Source of the DNA: an uncultured Croceitalea sp.
GTDB lineage: Bacteria > Bacteroidota > Bacteroidia > Flavobacteriales > Flavobacteriaceae
Assembly (NCBI GenBank): GCA_937926215.1
Contig: CALEYA010000010.1
Coordinates: 1-34,522, forward strand
Reading direction: 5' to 3'
DNA: 34,522 nt
Positions 1-7,649 of this stretch are shown here, one piece after another (position 1 is the stretch's first letter; the number at the start of each line of letters is the position of its first letter). The position numbers were made by a program, and so were the translations under genes. Below the pieces are notes generated by a model. It had not been told where the DNA came from. It saw only the letters and a list, made by a program, of their open reading frames with translations, and made no database searches.

Positions 1-840
1 GCTGTTACTGGCCAAATAATCCTTTGAAAGGGTTATCCCATATTTGAGGGCCAGATAGGATTGCACTTGGGTAATTTCCGTGGCATCCAAATCAGTGGTA
101 TATATGATAACTTCACCCATATCACCAAAAAAACGACGTCCTCCATCACTATCCAGAGCACCACTTTTAGATTGTCTTCCTATGGAAACAGGTCCTGCAC
201 CGGTAGCATGGGAAGGGTTTTCTAGAATTTGTGATGTGGTAAACTGGGAGAAAATCATCCCGTTTGAAAATACAGAAGCTCCGTTGATGTTCAAACTTTT
301 GTTTCCGCCAAAATCATAATCTGCCTCCGCCAAGGTGGTAGTAATGGCGGACAGCAAAGGTTCATTGTTCTCAGATTCCGTAATTACGCCTTGATCATCA
401 CTTACCGCTAAGCCGTAATCGCCTGTGCTGTATAACCCAAAGTCAACAACGAATTTTCTAGCTCCGCCAGTGGAAGGGTTTACAACAGAAAATATATGTA
501 GGCCATTATTAGCCGCTGGCGAGAAAATATAGTCACTACCCAGGTTGAAGCCTATTTGATTACTACCGGACCCAAAATTCAGGGCAGGGTTAAAATTTAA
601 TGCGCTTCCATCATAGGTGGGCCTATTGGAATTTGTGTCTTCATCGGCCGTAAATCCATTGGGCGAATTGTCCGCCCAAGTGTTGACATCTTGTCCTTGT
701 ACCGTGGTATTGGTTCCGGCATCTGCCTTTAACCATAGACTTAGATTGGAACTTACCCCTCCTGGGGATTGTGCGTTTAGTTGGTAACTTCCTAAGGCGC
801 ATAGAAGCACATAAAGGAATAGGGAATACTGGTTTTTCAT
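1..840 (-). CDS. LamG-like (concanavalin A-like) secreted surface protein, 3' end beyond the window
   Basis: The reading frame is open from the ATG at 840 to the left edge (280 codons), so only the N-terminal part is visible. Residues 1-23 form a signal peptide (charged MKN, hydrophobic core, ending near LNAQ). The mature part begins with the motif LSLWLKADAGT and reaches EITQVQSYLALKYGITL, both typical of a LamG-like domain (about residues 30-270) in flavobacterial surface and adhesin-like proteins. Such proteins usually end in a T9SS sorting domain, but that end is not in the window. An in-frame ATG at 876 would add 12 residues ahead of the signal peptide; 840 gives the more ordinary signal sequence. 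No enzyme motif is seen. A role at the cell surface, perhaps in adhesion or polymer binding, is inference. Confidence 0.8.
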   Translation of the reverse strand, partial: MKNQYSLFLYVLLCALGSYQLNAQSPGGVSSNLSLWLKADAGTNTTVQGQDVNTWADNSPNGFTADEDTNSNRPTYDGSALNFNPALNFGSGSNQIGFNLGSDYIFSPAANNGLHIFSVVNPSTGGARKFVVDFGLYSTGDYGLAVSDDQGVITESENNEPLLSAITTTLAEADYDFGGNKSLNINGASVFSNGMIFSQFTTSQILENPSHATGAGPVSIGRQSKSGALDSDGGRRFFGDMGEVIIYTTDLDATEITQVQSYLALKYGITLSKDYLASNS

Positions 841-1062
841 TAATGGGATTTTTGTTGATAGTCTGTTAGGTGCCATGGTTTTCGGAACTCTTTAAACAAG
901 ACTTGATACCCCAATTTTACTACCTAAAGGAAGATGAAACGTAATAAATGTTGTGTAAGTCGGGAGCTATTGTAGTGAAAGTAGTATTTTTTGATGTTTA
1001 ATGTAGTAATTTACTTACAAATAATATTTATCAAAATATTTGCTACCCTATCCCCAAACCCC

Positions 1063-1326
1063 TTATATATTCTTGATTTCTTGGTCAACCAACAGGATAT
1101 AGGCTTCCATAGCTTCTTGCTTGCCAAGGTTTTGTGCTTGGATAAGTGCATTGGCCTTAAAAGCATTGATGAGCGGCGTCTTGCTGCCCGGATTGTCAAA
1201 GTTTTTGTTGGCTATTTTGTAATAGGCGTAGAGTTTTAACAGGGTATCGGCAGGAATAGGTTCCGTAAACTTATTTACGTATTCCACGGCTTCTTCAAAC
1301 GCCTTATGTAAATCGCTATTGGTCAT
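1063..1326 (-). CDS. Acyl-CoA-binding protein (ACBP)
   Basis: An 87-residue soluble protein with the four-helix ACBP pattern: an N-terminal helix (DLHKAFEEAVEYVNKF), then YAYYKIANKNF, matching the family's Tyr/Lys acyl-CoA phosphate-binding motif, and a last helix EAMEAYILLVDQEI. The family binds long-chain acyl-CoA esters in the cytosol and delivers them to lipid enzymes. The ATG at 1326 is chosen because the longer frame would begin with TTG at 1347 and add non-family residues. The gene overlaps the 3' end of psd by 11 bp, so the two are probably translated together. As the last gene of a phospholipid operon it could supply acyl-CoA for membrane lipid synthesis (inference). Length is normal for a free-standing ACBP. 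Confidence 0.9.
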   Translation of the reverse strand: MTNSDLHKAFEEAVEYVNKFTEPIPADTLLKLYAYYKIANKNFDNPGSKTPLINAFKANALIQAQNLGKQEAMEAYILLVDQEIKNI

Positions 1327-1984
1327 CTTTGGAAGGTAACATGGCAATGCAGGTTTTAGCTCCTGTTACTTTTTGATTTAATCCTACACAAATTTTGCTA
1401 TCCAATGGAAGAAAAAGGTCTACGCGGGAGCCGAATTTTATAAAACCGGCATCCTGTCCTTGCACTACTTGTTCCCCTTCTTCTGCATAATTGACAATCC
1501 TACGGGCCATGGCACCGGCAATCTGACGGTATAACACCTCGCCAAACTTAGGGGTTCGTATGACCACGGTAGTACGTTCGTTATCTGTGCTGGATTTGGG
1601 ATGCCAAGCCACCAGATATTTCCCTGGATGGTATTTGGAGAAAGTTATGGTTCCACTTGCCGCATACCGGGTTACGTGGACGTTCAATGGTGACATGAAT
1701 ATGGAAACTTGTTTTCGTTTTTCCTTGAAGTATTCCGTCTCTTCTACTTCTTCAATGACCACTACCTTGCCATCTACGGGAGCTAAAATCTCATCAAAAT
1801 TAGGGGTTACCGGACGTTTAGGGTTTCTAAAAAACTGTAAAATCAATATCAAAAACACCAGTGCCGTAAGTTGTAAGGCTAGTTTTAACCATTCTGATGT
1901 TACGTAATAGTGTGCAGCAAACACGGTAACAACAGTAAGAAAGAATGCAATGAGGATGATATTTTTTCCCTCTTTATGAAACAT
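1316..1984 (-). CDS. psd: Phosphatidylserine decarboxylase (short archaeal/Bacteroidetes type)
   Basis: A 222-residue protein that decarboxylates phosphatidylserine to phosphatidylethanolamine at the inner membrane. Two hydrophobic segments at about residues 8-25 and 35-51 anchor it. The body carries APVDGKVVVIEE, the central MSPLNVHVTRYAASG block and, near residues 183-187, IKFGSRVDLF. Its Gly-Ser pair is the self-cleavage site that makes the pyruvoyl group. The ATG at 1984 is preferred: the frame could begin at a TTG two codons earlier, but family members begin MFHKEG. It overlaps the end of cdsA by 11 bp and the start of the ACBP gene by 11 bp, indicating translational coupling. CdsA supplies the CDP-diacylglycerol from which phosphatidylserine is made, so the two steps lie in one pathway. 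Confidence 0.95.
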   Translation of the reverse strand: MFHKEGKNIILIAFFLTVVTVFAAHYYVTSEWLKLALQLTALVFLILILQFFRNPKRPVTPNFDEILAPVDGKVVVIEEVEETEYFKEKRKQVSIFMSPLNVHVTRYAASGTITFSKYHPGKYLVAWHPKSSTDNERTTVVIRTPKFGEVLYRQIAGAMARRIVNYAEEGEQVVQGQDAGFIKFGSRVDLFLPLDSKICVGLNQKVTGAKTCIAMLPSKDDQ

Positions 1985-2777
1985 AAGCAAACAGTTTTAA
2001 TGTCAAAAAAGCCAAAGGTGCGGCGTAGATCAAACTATCCAAGCGGTCCCAAATACCCCCATGCCCAGGTAAAATAGCACCACTGTCCTTTACCCCGGCA
2101 ACCCGTTTGAACTTGGATTGCAACAGGTCCCCCAAACCTCCAGATATTACAATGACCACACATAATACCATCCATTGGGAAGTGGTAATGCGTGGTTCAT
2201 ATTGGGATAAAAAATATGCGGCCACTAATGCAAAAATAAGCCCTCCTAAGGAACCTTCAATGGTTTTTTTAGGGGAAACGGAAGGGAAAAGTTTGTTTCT
2301 CCCCAAGGTTCTGCCTACCAAATAAGCGAAACTATCACTTACCCAAATCAAAATAAAGATTCCCATGATCAAAAACTGGGCAAAACCAGTTTCATTATAA
2401 GGAATCATGGTGAGGAAGATACACCCCCCGCCGATGTAGAAAACGCCAATAATAAATTTTTGTACCGTAGTAAACTCCAATTGCTTTTTTGAAAACAGGT
2501 AGGCTAGGAGTGCAAAGTTTACGGTTAGGGTCAAAATCAAAAGGAAGTTAATGGGTACCTTATCATGTATTAAATAGATATAAGCCCACCATAATGCCAA
2601 ATACGCTATAAAGATATGGTAGCCTTTGAGCTGGACTATTCTTTTGTACTCATACAAACAAGCAAGACCAAAGGTCATGAACAGAAAATCAAAAGCGTCC
2701 GAGTTTAAAAAAACGGTAGAAAGTAAAAGAACTACGTATAAAATTCCTGTAATGCTACGCTTAAAAAGTTCTTTCAT
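1974..2777 (-). CDS. cdsA: Phosphatidate cytidylyltransferase
   Basis: A 267-residue polytopic inner-membrane enzyme that makes CDP-diacylglycerol from phosphatidate and CTP, the branch point of phospholipid synthesis. Hydrophobic segments cover most of residues 10-215. The diagnostic family signature lies at about residues 221-247: SKFKRVAGVKDSGAILPGHG followed by GIWDRLD. SPKKTIEGSLGG at 168-179 is also conserved. Length is normal. The ATG at 2777 lies 4 bp after the stop of the LUD gene, and its own end overlaps psd, so it sits in the middle of a compact operon. No promoter is apparent directly upstream; expression probably comes from the rsfS promoter region. Confidence 0.95.
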   Translation of the reverse strand: MKELFKRSITGILYVVLLLSTVFLNSDAFDFLFMTFGLACLYEYKRIVQLKGYHIFIAYLALWWAYIYLIHDKVPINFLLILTLTVNFALLAYLFSKKQLEFTTVQKFIIGVFYIGGGCIFLTMIPYNETGFAQFLIMGIFILIWVSDSFAYLVGRTLGRNKLFPSVSPKKTIEGSLGGLIFALVAAYFLSQYEPRITTSQWMVLCVVIVISGGLGDLLQSKFKRVAGVKDSGAILPGHGGIWDRLDSLIYAAPLAFLTLKLFAYVS

Positions 2778-2781
2778 TGTG

Positions 2782-3390
2782 TTAGTAGTCTTCTAACAGC
2801 AAAAGATATACATTTTTTGACGCACTGCCGTAAGAAAGGAAATCATTTTTATTTTCTTGGGTAGGTTCAAAATGTTTTAAGGTGGTGATGTTATCCGGGA
2901 GGACCTTGTCGTATTTCTTTTTAATCATCTTTAAAGCTTCGCTTATGGAATCTACCAACTGGCTTGTAGTCGCAAAAACGATAAGGTTATCCGGGAGCTC
3001 ATTAAGTTTCCGTTCCTTAATTTGGTTGGAACAGACTAAAATGGATCCGTTGTGGGCAATAAGATGTTCGCAAGTGGTAAAGAAGATATCGCTATCCTTA
3101 CGTTTGTCCGTAAAGTTGAGCTTTTCTGTCGCAAAGCGTTCATTTATTCTCTTGTCCAGCGTATAAAAGGCTTGGGTTTGCCAATTATTTTCAGATATGA
3201 TGCTTTCAAGGGCATTTAGGACTTCCGTAAAGTTTTCGCAATAAATAAATTTGCCACCATTTTTTTTGAAATAGATGGTAAATTTTTCGTCGATGGGAAT
3301 CTTTAGGTCTGGCATGTGTTCCCCACGGGTCTCCGTAGTTTCTTTGGGAACTTTCTTACCACCGCCAAAAAGTTTATCAAAAACACCCAT
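2782..3390 (-). CDS. LUD-domain protein (LutC/YkgG family)
   Basis: A 202-residue cytosolic protein. After a variable start (GVFDKLFGGGKK) comes a LUD-type fold: SIISENNWQTQAFYTLD, then FFTTCEHLIAHNGSILVCS and LIVFATTSQLVDSISEALK. LUD proteins include LutC, a subunit of the lactate-oxidation complex LutABC. No lutA or lutB is present here, and a single-copy gene at this site between ftsH and cdsA is typical of Flavobacteriaceae, so a lactate role should not be assumed. The ATG at 3390 lies 20 bp after the ftsH stop and its stop lies 4 bp before the cdsA start. Family assignment is fairly sure; the biochemical role is unknown. Confidence 0.75.
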   Translation of the reverse strand: MGVFDKLFGGGKKVPKETTETRGEHMPDLKIPIDEKFTIYFKKNGGKFIYCENFTEVLNALESIISENNWQTQAFYTLDKRINERFATEKLNFTDKRKDSDIFFTTCEHLIAHNGSILVCSNQIKERKLNELPDNLIVFATTSQLVDSISEALKMIKKKYDKVLPDNITTLKHFEPTQENKNDFLSYGSASKNVYLLLLEDY

Positions 3391-3410
3391 GCTAACAGCT
3401 CAACTTACAC

Positions 3411-5393
3411 TTATTCCGTCTCCTTATCTTCTTCTTCGGTAATTTCTTTACCATTGGGTATTACCTCTGCAAGTTCTTCTTTCTCAAAAGGTCTTTTCCC
3501 AAAAATCTTTTCCAGGTCATCCTTAAAGATTACTTCTTTTTCCAACAAACGTTCCGCAAGTTCGGTCAATTTGTCTTTGTTTTCTTGCAGTAATGCAATG
3601 GCCCGTTGGTATTGCTTCTCTATTATTTTCGAGATTTCGTTGTCAATTTTCCTGGCGGTTTCTTCACTATAGGGTTTTGTGAAACCATACTCGCTTTGTG
3701 CGGAATCGTAATAGGTGATATTTCCCAACTCCTCATTAAGCCCATAAATGGTTACCATGGCCCTAGCTTGTTTGGTCACTTTTTCCAAATCACTTAGTGC
3801 GCCTGTGGATATTTTATTGAACATCACTTTTTCTGCGGCACGACCTCCCATGGTGGCACACATTTCATCCAACATTTGGTCCGGTCTTACGATAAGGCGT
3901 TCTTCGGGCAAGTACCATGCGGCTCCTAAGGATTGCCCCCTAGGCACGATAGTTACTTTGACCAAGGGTGCGGCATGTTCCAACATCCAGCTTACGGTAG
4001 CGTGGCCCGCTTCATGGAAAGCGATGGTTTGCTTTTCGCTCTGCGTGATGATTTTGTTCTTTTTTTCCAAACCACCCACAATTCGGTCAACGGCATCAAG
4101 AAAATCTTGTTTGTTTACCGCTTTTTTCTCTTTTCGTGCAGCGATCAAGGCCGCTTCATTACACACATTGGCAATATCCGCTCCAGAGAACCCAGGGGTT
4201 TGCTTGGCCAGAAAATCCAAATCCAGGGTTTCGGCAGTTTTAATAGGCCTTAGGTGTACTTCAAAGATTTCCTTACGCTCCCTAATATCCGGAAGGTCTA
4301 CATAAATCTGACGGTCAAACCTACCGGCACGCATTAACGCTTTGTCCAAAACATCGGCCCTGTTGGTGGCCGCCAATACAATTACGTTGGTATTGGTGCC
4401 AAAACCATCCATTTCCGTCAATAACTGGTTCAGGGTGTTTTCCCTTTCGTCATTGGAACCTGTAAAGTTGTTTTTTCCCCTTGCCCTACCTATGGCATCA
4501 ATTTCATCAATAAAAATTATGGCAGGTGATTTGTCCTTGGCTTGTTTAAAAAGGTCACGCACCCTTGAGGCACCTACACCTACGAACATCTCCACAAAAT
4601 CTGAACCTGAAAGGGAGAAGAAAGGTACTTTGGCTTCCCCGGCAACTGCTTTGGCCAATAGGGTTTTACCGGTCCCTGGAGGGCCTACCAATAAGGCGCC
4701 TTTGGGAATTTTACCACCTAAGGAGGTATATTTATCCGGATTTCTAAGGAATTCCACGATTTCCTCTACTTCTTCTTTTGCGCCTTCCAAACCGGCAACA
4801 TCCTTAAAAGAAGTTCGAGTATCCGTTTTTTCATCAAAGAGTTTCGCTTTTGATTTTCCAATGTTAAAAATTTGACCTCCTGCTCCGCCACCGGCACCAC
4901 CGGACATGCGTCTCATCAAGTAAATCCAAATTCCGATGATCAATGCAAATGGCAGTAACGAGAACAGAATATCCCCAAGCACATTGTTTTCCGTATCAAA
5001 ATCAACAATAGTATCTAAATTATTGTCCTTTTTGATGTTTTTGATCTCATCCTCAAAGTTCTGGAGGTCCCCATAATCCAAAATATACTGTGGGGCCAAG
5101 CCCGCAGATGGAATGATGGATTTGTCCGAAACATTTTTGTGAACGTCCTTCTTTAGTGCCTCATCCGTAAGGAATACTTTGGCTTGTCTGGTATTGGTGA
5201 TGATCAAAATTTCCTTGATATCGCCATTTCTTAAAAACTCTTGCAATTCAGAGGTGGTCGTCTTTTCCGTACTGGAAAAAGCACTACTGCCAAAGAACTG
5301 AAAGCCCAAGATCAAGGCTACGATTACACCGTAGATCCACCATGAACTAAAACGAGGTTTTTTTGGGGTATTTGAATTGTTTTCTTTTGCCAT
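3411..5393 (-). CDS. ftsH: ATP-dependent zinc metalloprotease FtsH
   Basis: A 660-residue membrane-anchored AAA+ protease that degrades misfolded and regulated membrane and soluble proteins. Domains in order: a cytoplasmic N-terminal tail; a membrane segment at about 18-35; an extracytoplasmic domain; a second membrane segment at about 142-160; a Gly-rich linker (SGGAGGGAGG); an AAA module with Walker A GPPGTGKT (237-244), Walker B IIFIDEIDA (292-300) and a second region of homology ending RAGRFDRQ (to 362); and an M41 protease domain with zinc motif HEAGH (460-464). The tail is acidic. Length and all key residues are normal. The stop of rsfS lies 3 bp upstream, so the two genes are cotranscribed. 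Co-location with cdsA and psd suggests coordination of proteolysis with membrane lipid supply (inference). Confidence 0.97.
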   Translation of the reverse strand: MAKENNSNTPKKPRFSSWWIYGVIVALILGFQFFGSSAFSSTEKTTTSELQEFLRNGDIKEILIITNTRQAKVFLTDEALKKDVHKNVSDKSIIPSAGLAPQYILDYGDLQNFEDEIKNIKKDNNLDTIVDFDTENNVLGDILFSLLPFALIIGIWIYLMRRMSGGAGGGAGGQIFNIGKSKAKLFDEKTDTRTSFKDVAGLEGAKEEVEEIVEFLRNPDKYTSLGGKIPKGALLVGPPGTGKTLLAKAVAGEAKVPFFSLSGSDFVEMFVGVGASRVRDLFKQAKDKSPAIIFIDEIDAIGRARGKNNFTGSNDERENTLNQLLTEMDGFGTNTNVIVLAATNRADVLDKALMRAGRFDRQIYVDLPDIRERKEIFEVHLRPIKTAETLDLDFLAKQTPGFSGADIANVCNEAALIAARKEKKAVNKQDFLDAVDRIVGGLEKKNKIITQSEKQTIAFHEAGHATVSWMLEHAAPLVKVTIVPRGQSLGAAWYLPEERLIVRPDQMLDEMCATMGGRAAEKVMFNKISTGALSDLEKVTKQARAMVTIYGLNEELGNITYYDSAQSEYGFTKPYSEETARKIDNEISKIIEKQYQRAIALLQENKDKLTELAERLLEKEVIFKDDLEKIFGKRPFEKEELAEVIPNGKEITEEEDKETE

Positions 5394-5396
5394 TGT

Positions 5397-5774
5397 TTAA
5401 TTATTGTAGCTACTTTCTACCGTGGTTACCTTGGCATCTCCCCAAAGTCCTTCAATATCATAGAATTCCCTAATATGTTTTTGAAATACGTGGACTACTA
5501 CGTTTACGTAATCCATTAAAATCCACTCTGCGTTTTCCGAACCTTCAACATGCCAAGGTTTGTCTTTGATCGCTTTACTTACGGTTTTTTGTATGGAAGA
5601 AACAATGGCGTTTACGTGTGTGTTGGATGTACCATTGCAAATGATAAAGTAGTCACAGACCGTGTTTTCTATTTCCCTAAGGTCCAGCAGATTAATATCT
5701 ACGCCCTTCACATCTTCTATTCCCGATAATATTAAGGAAATAAGCTCATCTGCGCTAGCTTTGTCTTTCTGCAT
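5397..5774 (-). CDS. rsfS: Ribosomal silencing factor RsfS (Iojap/DUF143)
   Basis: A 125-residue protein of the Iojap family, which binds ribosomal protein L14 (uL14) on the large subunit and blocks subunit joining under poor nutrition. Visible family features are DYFIICNGTSNTHVNAIVSS in the centre and KPWHVEGSENAEWILMDYVN with VVVHVFQ towards the end. Length is normal. It is the first gene of the run rsfS-ftsH-LUD-cdsA-psd-ACBP. A -7 box (TAACTTTG, 5794-5801 on the minus strand) lies 20 bp upstream of the ATG. It diverges from birA with about 90 bp between their start codons. Confidence 0.93.
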   Translation of the reverse strand: MQKDKASADELISLILSGIEDVKGVDINLLDLREIENTVCDYFIICNGTSNTHVNAIVSSIQKTVSKAIKDKPWHVEGSENAEWILMDYVNVVVHVFQKHIREFYDIEGLWGDAKVTTVESSYNN

Positions 5775-5793
5775 TCAAAAATATTAGGTTTTA

Positions 5794-5801
5794 CAAAGTT
5801 A
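5794..5801 (-). promoter_or_regulatory. Probable -7 promoter box of the rsfS-ftsH-cdsA operon
   Basis: On the minus strand this reads TAACTTTG, an exact match to the Bacteroidota -7 consensus TAnnTTTG. It would start transcription about 12 nt ahead of the rsfS ATG. I see no TTG at a suitable -33 spacing. A second match, TATTTTTG at 5776-5783, is too close to the ATG to drive the gene with a leader. Confidence 0.5.
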
Positions 5802-5866
5802 TTACTTTTTTGTTTTGTGGCACTGCGTTTTTAACATTACATTCAACCTTATTATCAGCACCTCCA

Positions 5867-6598
5867 ATGCATTTAATCAAACTTGATGCCATCGATTCCA
5901 CCAACGCCTATTTAAAGGACTTGGCGTTGCAAAACCAGCTAGAGGATGACACGGTAGTTTATACCCCAAACCAACGTAAGGGTAGGGGGCAGTTGGGTAG
6001 CGGTTGGACCTCTGAACAGGGTAAAAATCTAACTTTCAGCATATTAAAAAATTTTTCCAACCTCCAAGTATCCCATAAAGTATGGGTAAACAGTCTGGTG
6101 GCCTTTGCAATTATAGAGGTGTTGCAGGGTATGGCAGTCCCCAAATTAAGGGTTAAGTGGCCTAACGACATTATGTCAGGGAATCATAAGATATGCGGTA
6201 TCTTAATTGAGAATGTGTTGCAAGGCACCCAGATTAGAAAAACTATTATCGGAATAGGTCTTAACGTAAACCAAACGGTATTCGAAGGATTGCCCAATGC
6301 CAGTTCCCTGCAATTGCTTTTAAAACGACCCCTTGTATTGGAACCGTTGTTGCTGGAATTGAGCGCTACCATTAGCAATCGGCTTAAGGGAATAGCCGAA
6401 ATTCCTTGGGAAAAGCTTAAAGCAGATTATGAAAGCCTGCTGTACCGCAAAGACATTCCTACCGCTTTTGAAGATGCCAATGGATTACAATTTATGGGAA
6501 TCATTCGCACCATAGACCAAAACGGAAAACTATGGGTAGCAGATGAGGATGGGCAGGTAAAAAGCTACGGGTTAAAGGAAATCAAGCTTTTGGGTTAG
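5867..6598 (+). CDS. birA: Biotin--[acetyl-CoA-carboxylase] ligase, monofunctional BirA
   Basis: A 243-residue cytosolic enzyme that activates biotin to biotinyl-AMP and attaches it to the biotin carrier protein of acetyl-CoA carboxylase. The biotin/AMP loop GRGQLGSGW starts at residue 39, KWPND at about 97-101, and the catalytic lysine lies in NHKICGILIE (Lys108). A short C-terminal SH3-like part follows. There is no N-terminal HTH domain, so it is not a biotin repressor. The ATG at 5867 begins MHLIKLDAIDSTNAYLKDL, the usual family start; the frame is open 19 codons further upstream without homology. Its TAG stop directly abuts the stop of the convergent SRPBCC gene, with no spacer. Confidence 0.95.
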   Translation: MHLIKLDAIDSTNAYLKDLALQNQLEDDTVVYTPNQRKGRGQLGSGWTSEQGKNLTFSILKNFSNLQVSHKVWVNSLVAFAIIEVLQGMAVPKLRVKWPNDIMSGNHKICGILIENVLQGTQIRKTIIGIGLNVNQTVFEGLPNASSLQLLLKRPLVLEPLLLELSATISNRLKGIAEIPWEKLKADYESLLYRKDIPTAFEDANGLQFMGIIRTIDQNGKLWVADEDGQVKSYGLKEIKLLG

Positions 6599-6991
6599 CT
6601 ATATCTTATCCATATTGCTGGCCAAAGTTTCCATGAATTTAGTAATAGGACCTTTGATCATCATGGCCATCATGGCATTAAATTCCCCTTCAAAGCTTAG
6701 ACCTACCTCACTTTGTTCGGCAGCCAGTTCAGCAATGGTAGCGGTCAATGTAAACGGTAATTTATCGCTGGCCGCCCCAAGGACTATTTTTTCGTGCGGA
6801 TGTTGCTCTTTTAAACGAAGGATGATTTCCGGCATTCCCTTTAGGGCGAACTTAAAGGTTTCTGCGTCCAAAACTTCAAATTTGTCAATATTCTCCGGCA
6901 TCAGGGTTTCAAAATTTTTAATGTCTATCAAAAATTCAAAAACCGCTTTTGGGCTTTTAGCTACTATTTTTGCGGGTGTTTCTATATGCAT
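6599..6991 (-). CDS. SRPBCC-fold (START/polyketide-cyclase-like) protein
   Basis: A 130-residue protein with the helix-grip lipid-binding pattern: a beta strand with TPAKIVAKSPKAVFEFLID at the start, alternating strands in the middle, and a long C-terminal helix (MMAMMIKGPITKFMETLASN). Proteins of this superfamily bind hydrophobic ligands or act as cyclases or chaperones; nothing here fixes a ligand. It lies 4 bp after the pyrE stop and is probably cotranscribed with it. Its stop abuts that of birA. The fold assignment is fairly sure and the function unknown. Confidence 0.75.
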   Translation of the reverse strand: MHIETPAKIVAKSPKAVFEFLIDIKNFETLMPENIDKFEVLDAETFKFALKGMPEIILRLKEQHPHEKIVLGAASDKLPFTLTATIAELAAEQSEVGLSFEGEFNAMMAMMIKGPITKFMETLASNMDKI

Positions 6992-6995
6992 GCTG

Positions 6996-7637
6996 CTATT
7001 GTTTCCAGTTTTGGGGGGCTTTACGCCATTCTAACAAAGTTTGTACTGTTTCTTCTTTAACGTAGTTGGTTTCCGACGCTTGATCGATAAGCAGTTCATA
7101 ATTGCTTAGCGTATGCAATGCCAATTTTTCCGTTTCAAAATTTTCTTCCGCTAGTTTAAAACCATAGGTAAAGATGGCCAGCATGCCTTTGACATCTGCC
7201 CCTGCCTCTTGCAAGGCTTTTACGGCGTTCAAACTACTTTTACCCGTGCTTATCAAATCTTCGATGACAACTACCGATGTTCCGGCTTCCAGTTGCCCTT
7301 CGATTTGGTTTTGTCGTCCATGGGATTTTGGTTCTGGCCGCACATAGATAAACGGTAACCCCATTGCTTCCGCCACAAGGATGCCGATACCAATGGCCCC
7401 GGTGGCTACCCCGGCAATGCAATCCGGTTTGCCGTAGAGTTGTTCTACCTGCTTGGCCATTTCCTCCCTAACGTAGTTTCGTATTTGGGGATAGGATAAA
7501 ATAATCCGATTGTCACAATATATGGGGGATTTCCAGCCGGAAGCCCACGTAAATGGATTTTCAGGATTCAACTTTATTGCATTAATTTGCAACAATAGCT
7601 CAGCTGTTTTTTTGGCGCTGTTCTTGTCTAAAATCAT
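6996..7637 (-). CDS. pyrE: Orotate phosphoribosyltransferase
   Basis: A 213-residue enzyme that joins orotate and PRPP to form OMP in de novo pyrimidine synthesis. The start is MILDKNSAKKTAELLLQIN, followed by the family blocks FTWASGWKSPIYCDNR and, near residues 121-134, the PRPP-binding loop VVVIEDLISTGKSS. The frame is open a further 33 codons upstream (to 7736), but that part is unrelated and runs back through the divergent Nudix gene, so 7637 is taken as the start. Only 7 bp separate this ATG from the Nudix ATG. The exact -7 match TACATTTG (7642-7649) is so near that the mRNA may have almost no leader. Confidence 0.95.
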   Translation of the reverse strand: MILDKNSAKKTAELLLQINAIKLNPENPFTWASGWKSPIYCDNRIILSYPQIRNYVREEMAKQVEQLYGKPDCIAGVATGAIGIGILVAEAMGLPFIYVRPEPKSHGRQNQIEGQLEAGTSVVVIEDLISTGKSSLNAVKALQEAGADVKGMLAIFTYGFKLAEENFETEKLALHTLSNYELLIDQASETNYVKEETVQTLLEWRKAPQNWKQ

Positions 7638-7641
7638 TGCG

Positions 7642-7649
7642 CAAATGTA
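7642..7649 (-). promoter_or_regulatory. Possible -7 box of pyrE, overlapping the Nudix start codon
   Basis: The minus strand reads TACATTTG, an exact TAnnTTTG match ending 4 bp before the pyrE ATG. Transcription would start at or next to the start codon. The same bases include the ATG (7645-7647) of the divergent Nudix gene. No -33 TTG is seen, so this rests on one short motif. Confidence 0.35.

Noticed and set aside
2782-3390. Lactate utilisation operon
   Set aside because: Only a LUD-domain protein is present; no lutA or lutB gene is adjacent.
3748-4305. Long open frame (185 codons) on the plus strand inside ftsH
   Set aside because: It lies wholly opposite a fully conserved ftsH region, has no family features, and is a shadow of the codon pattern.
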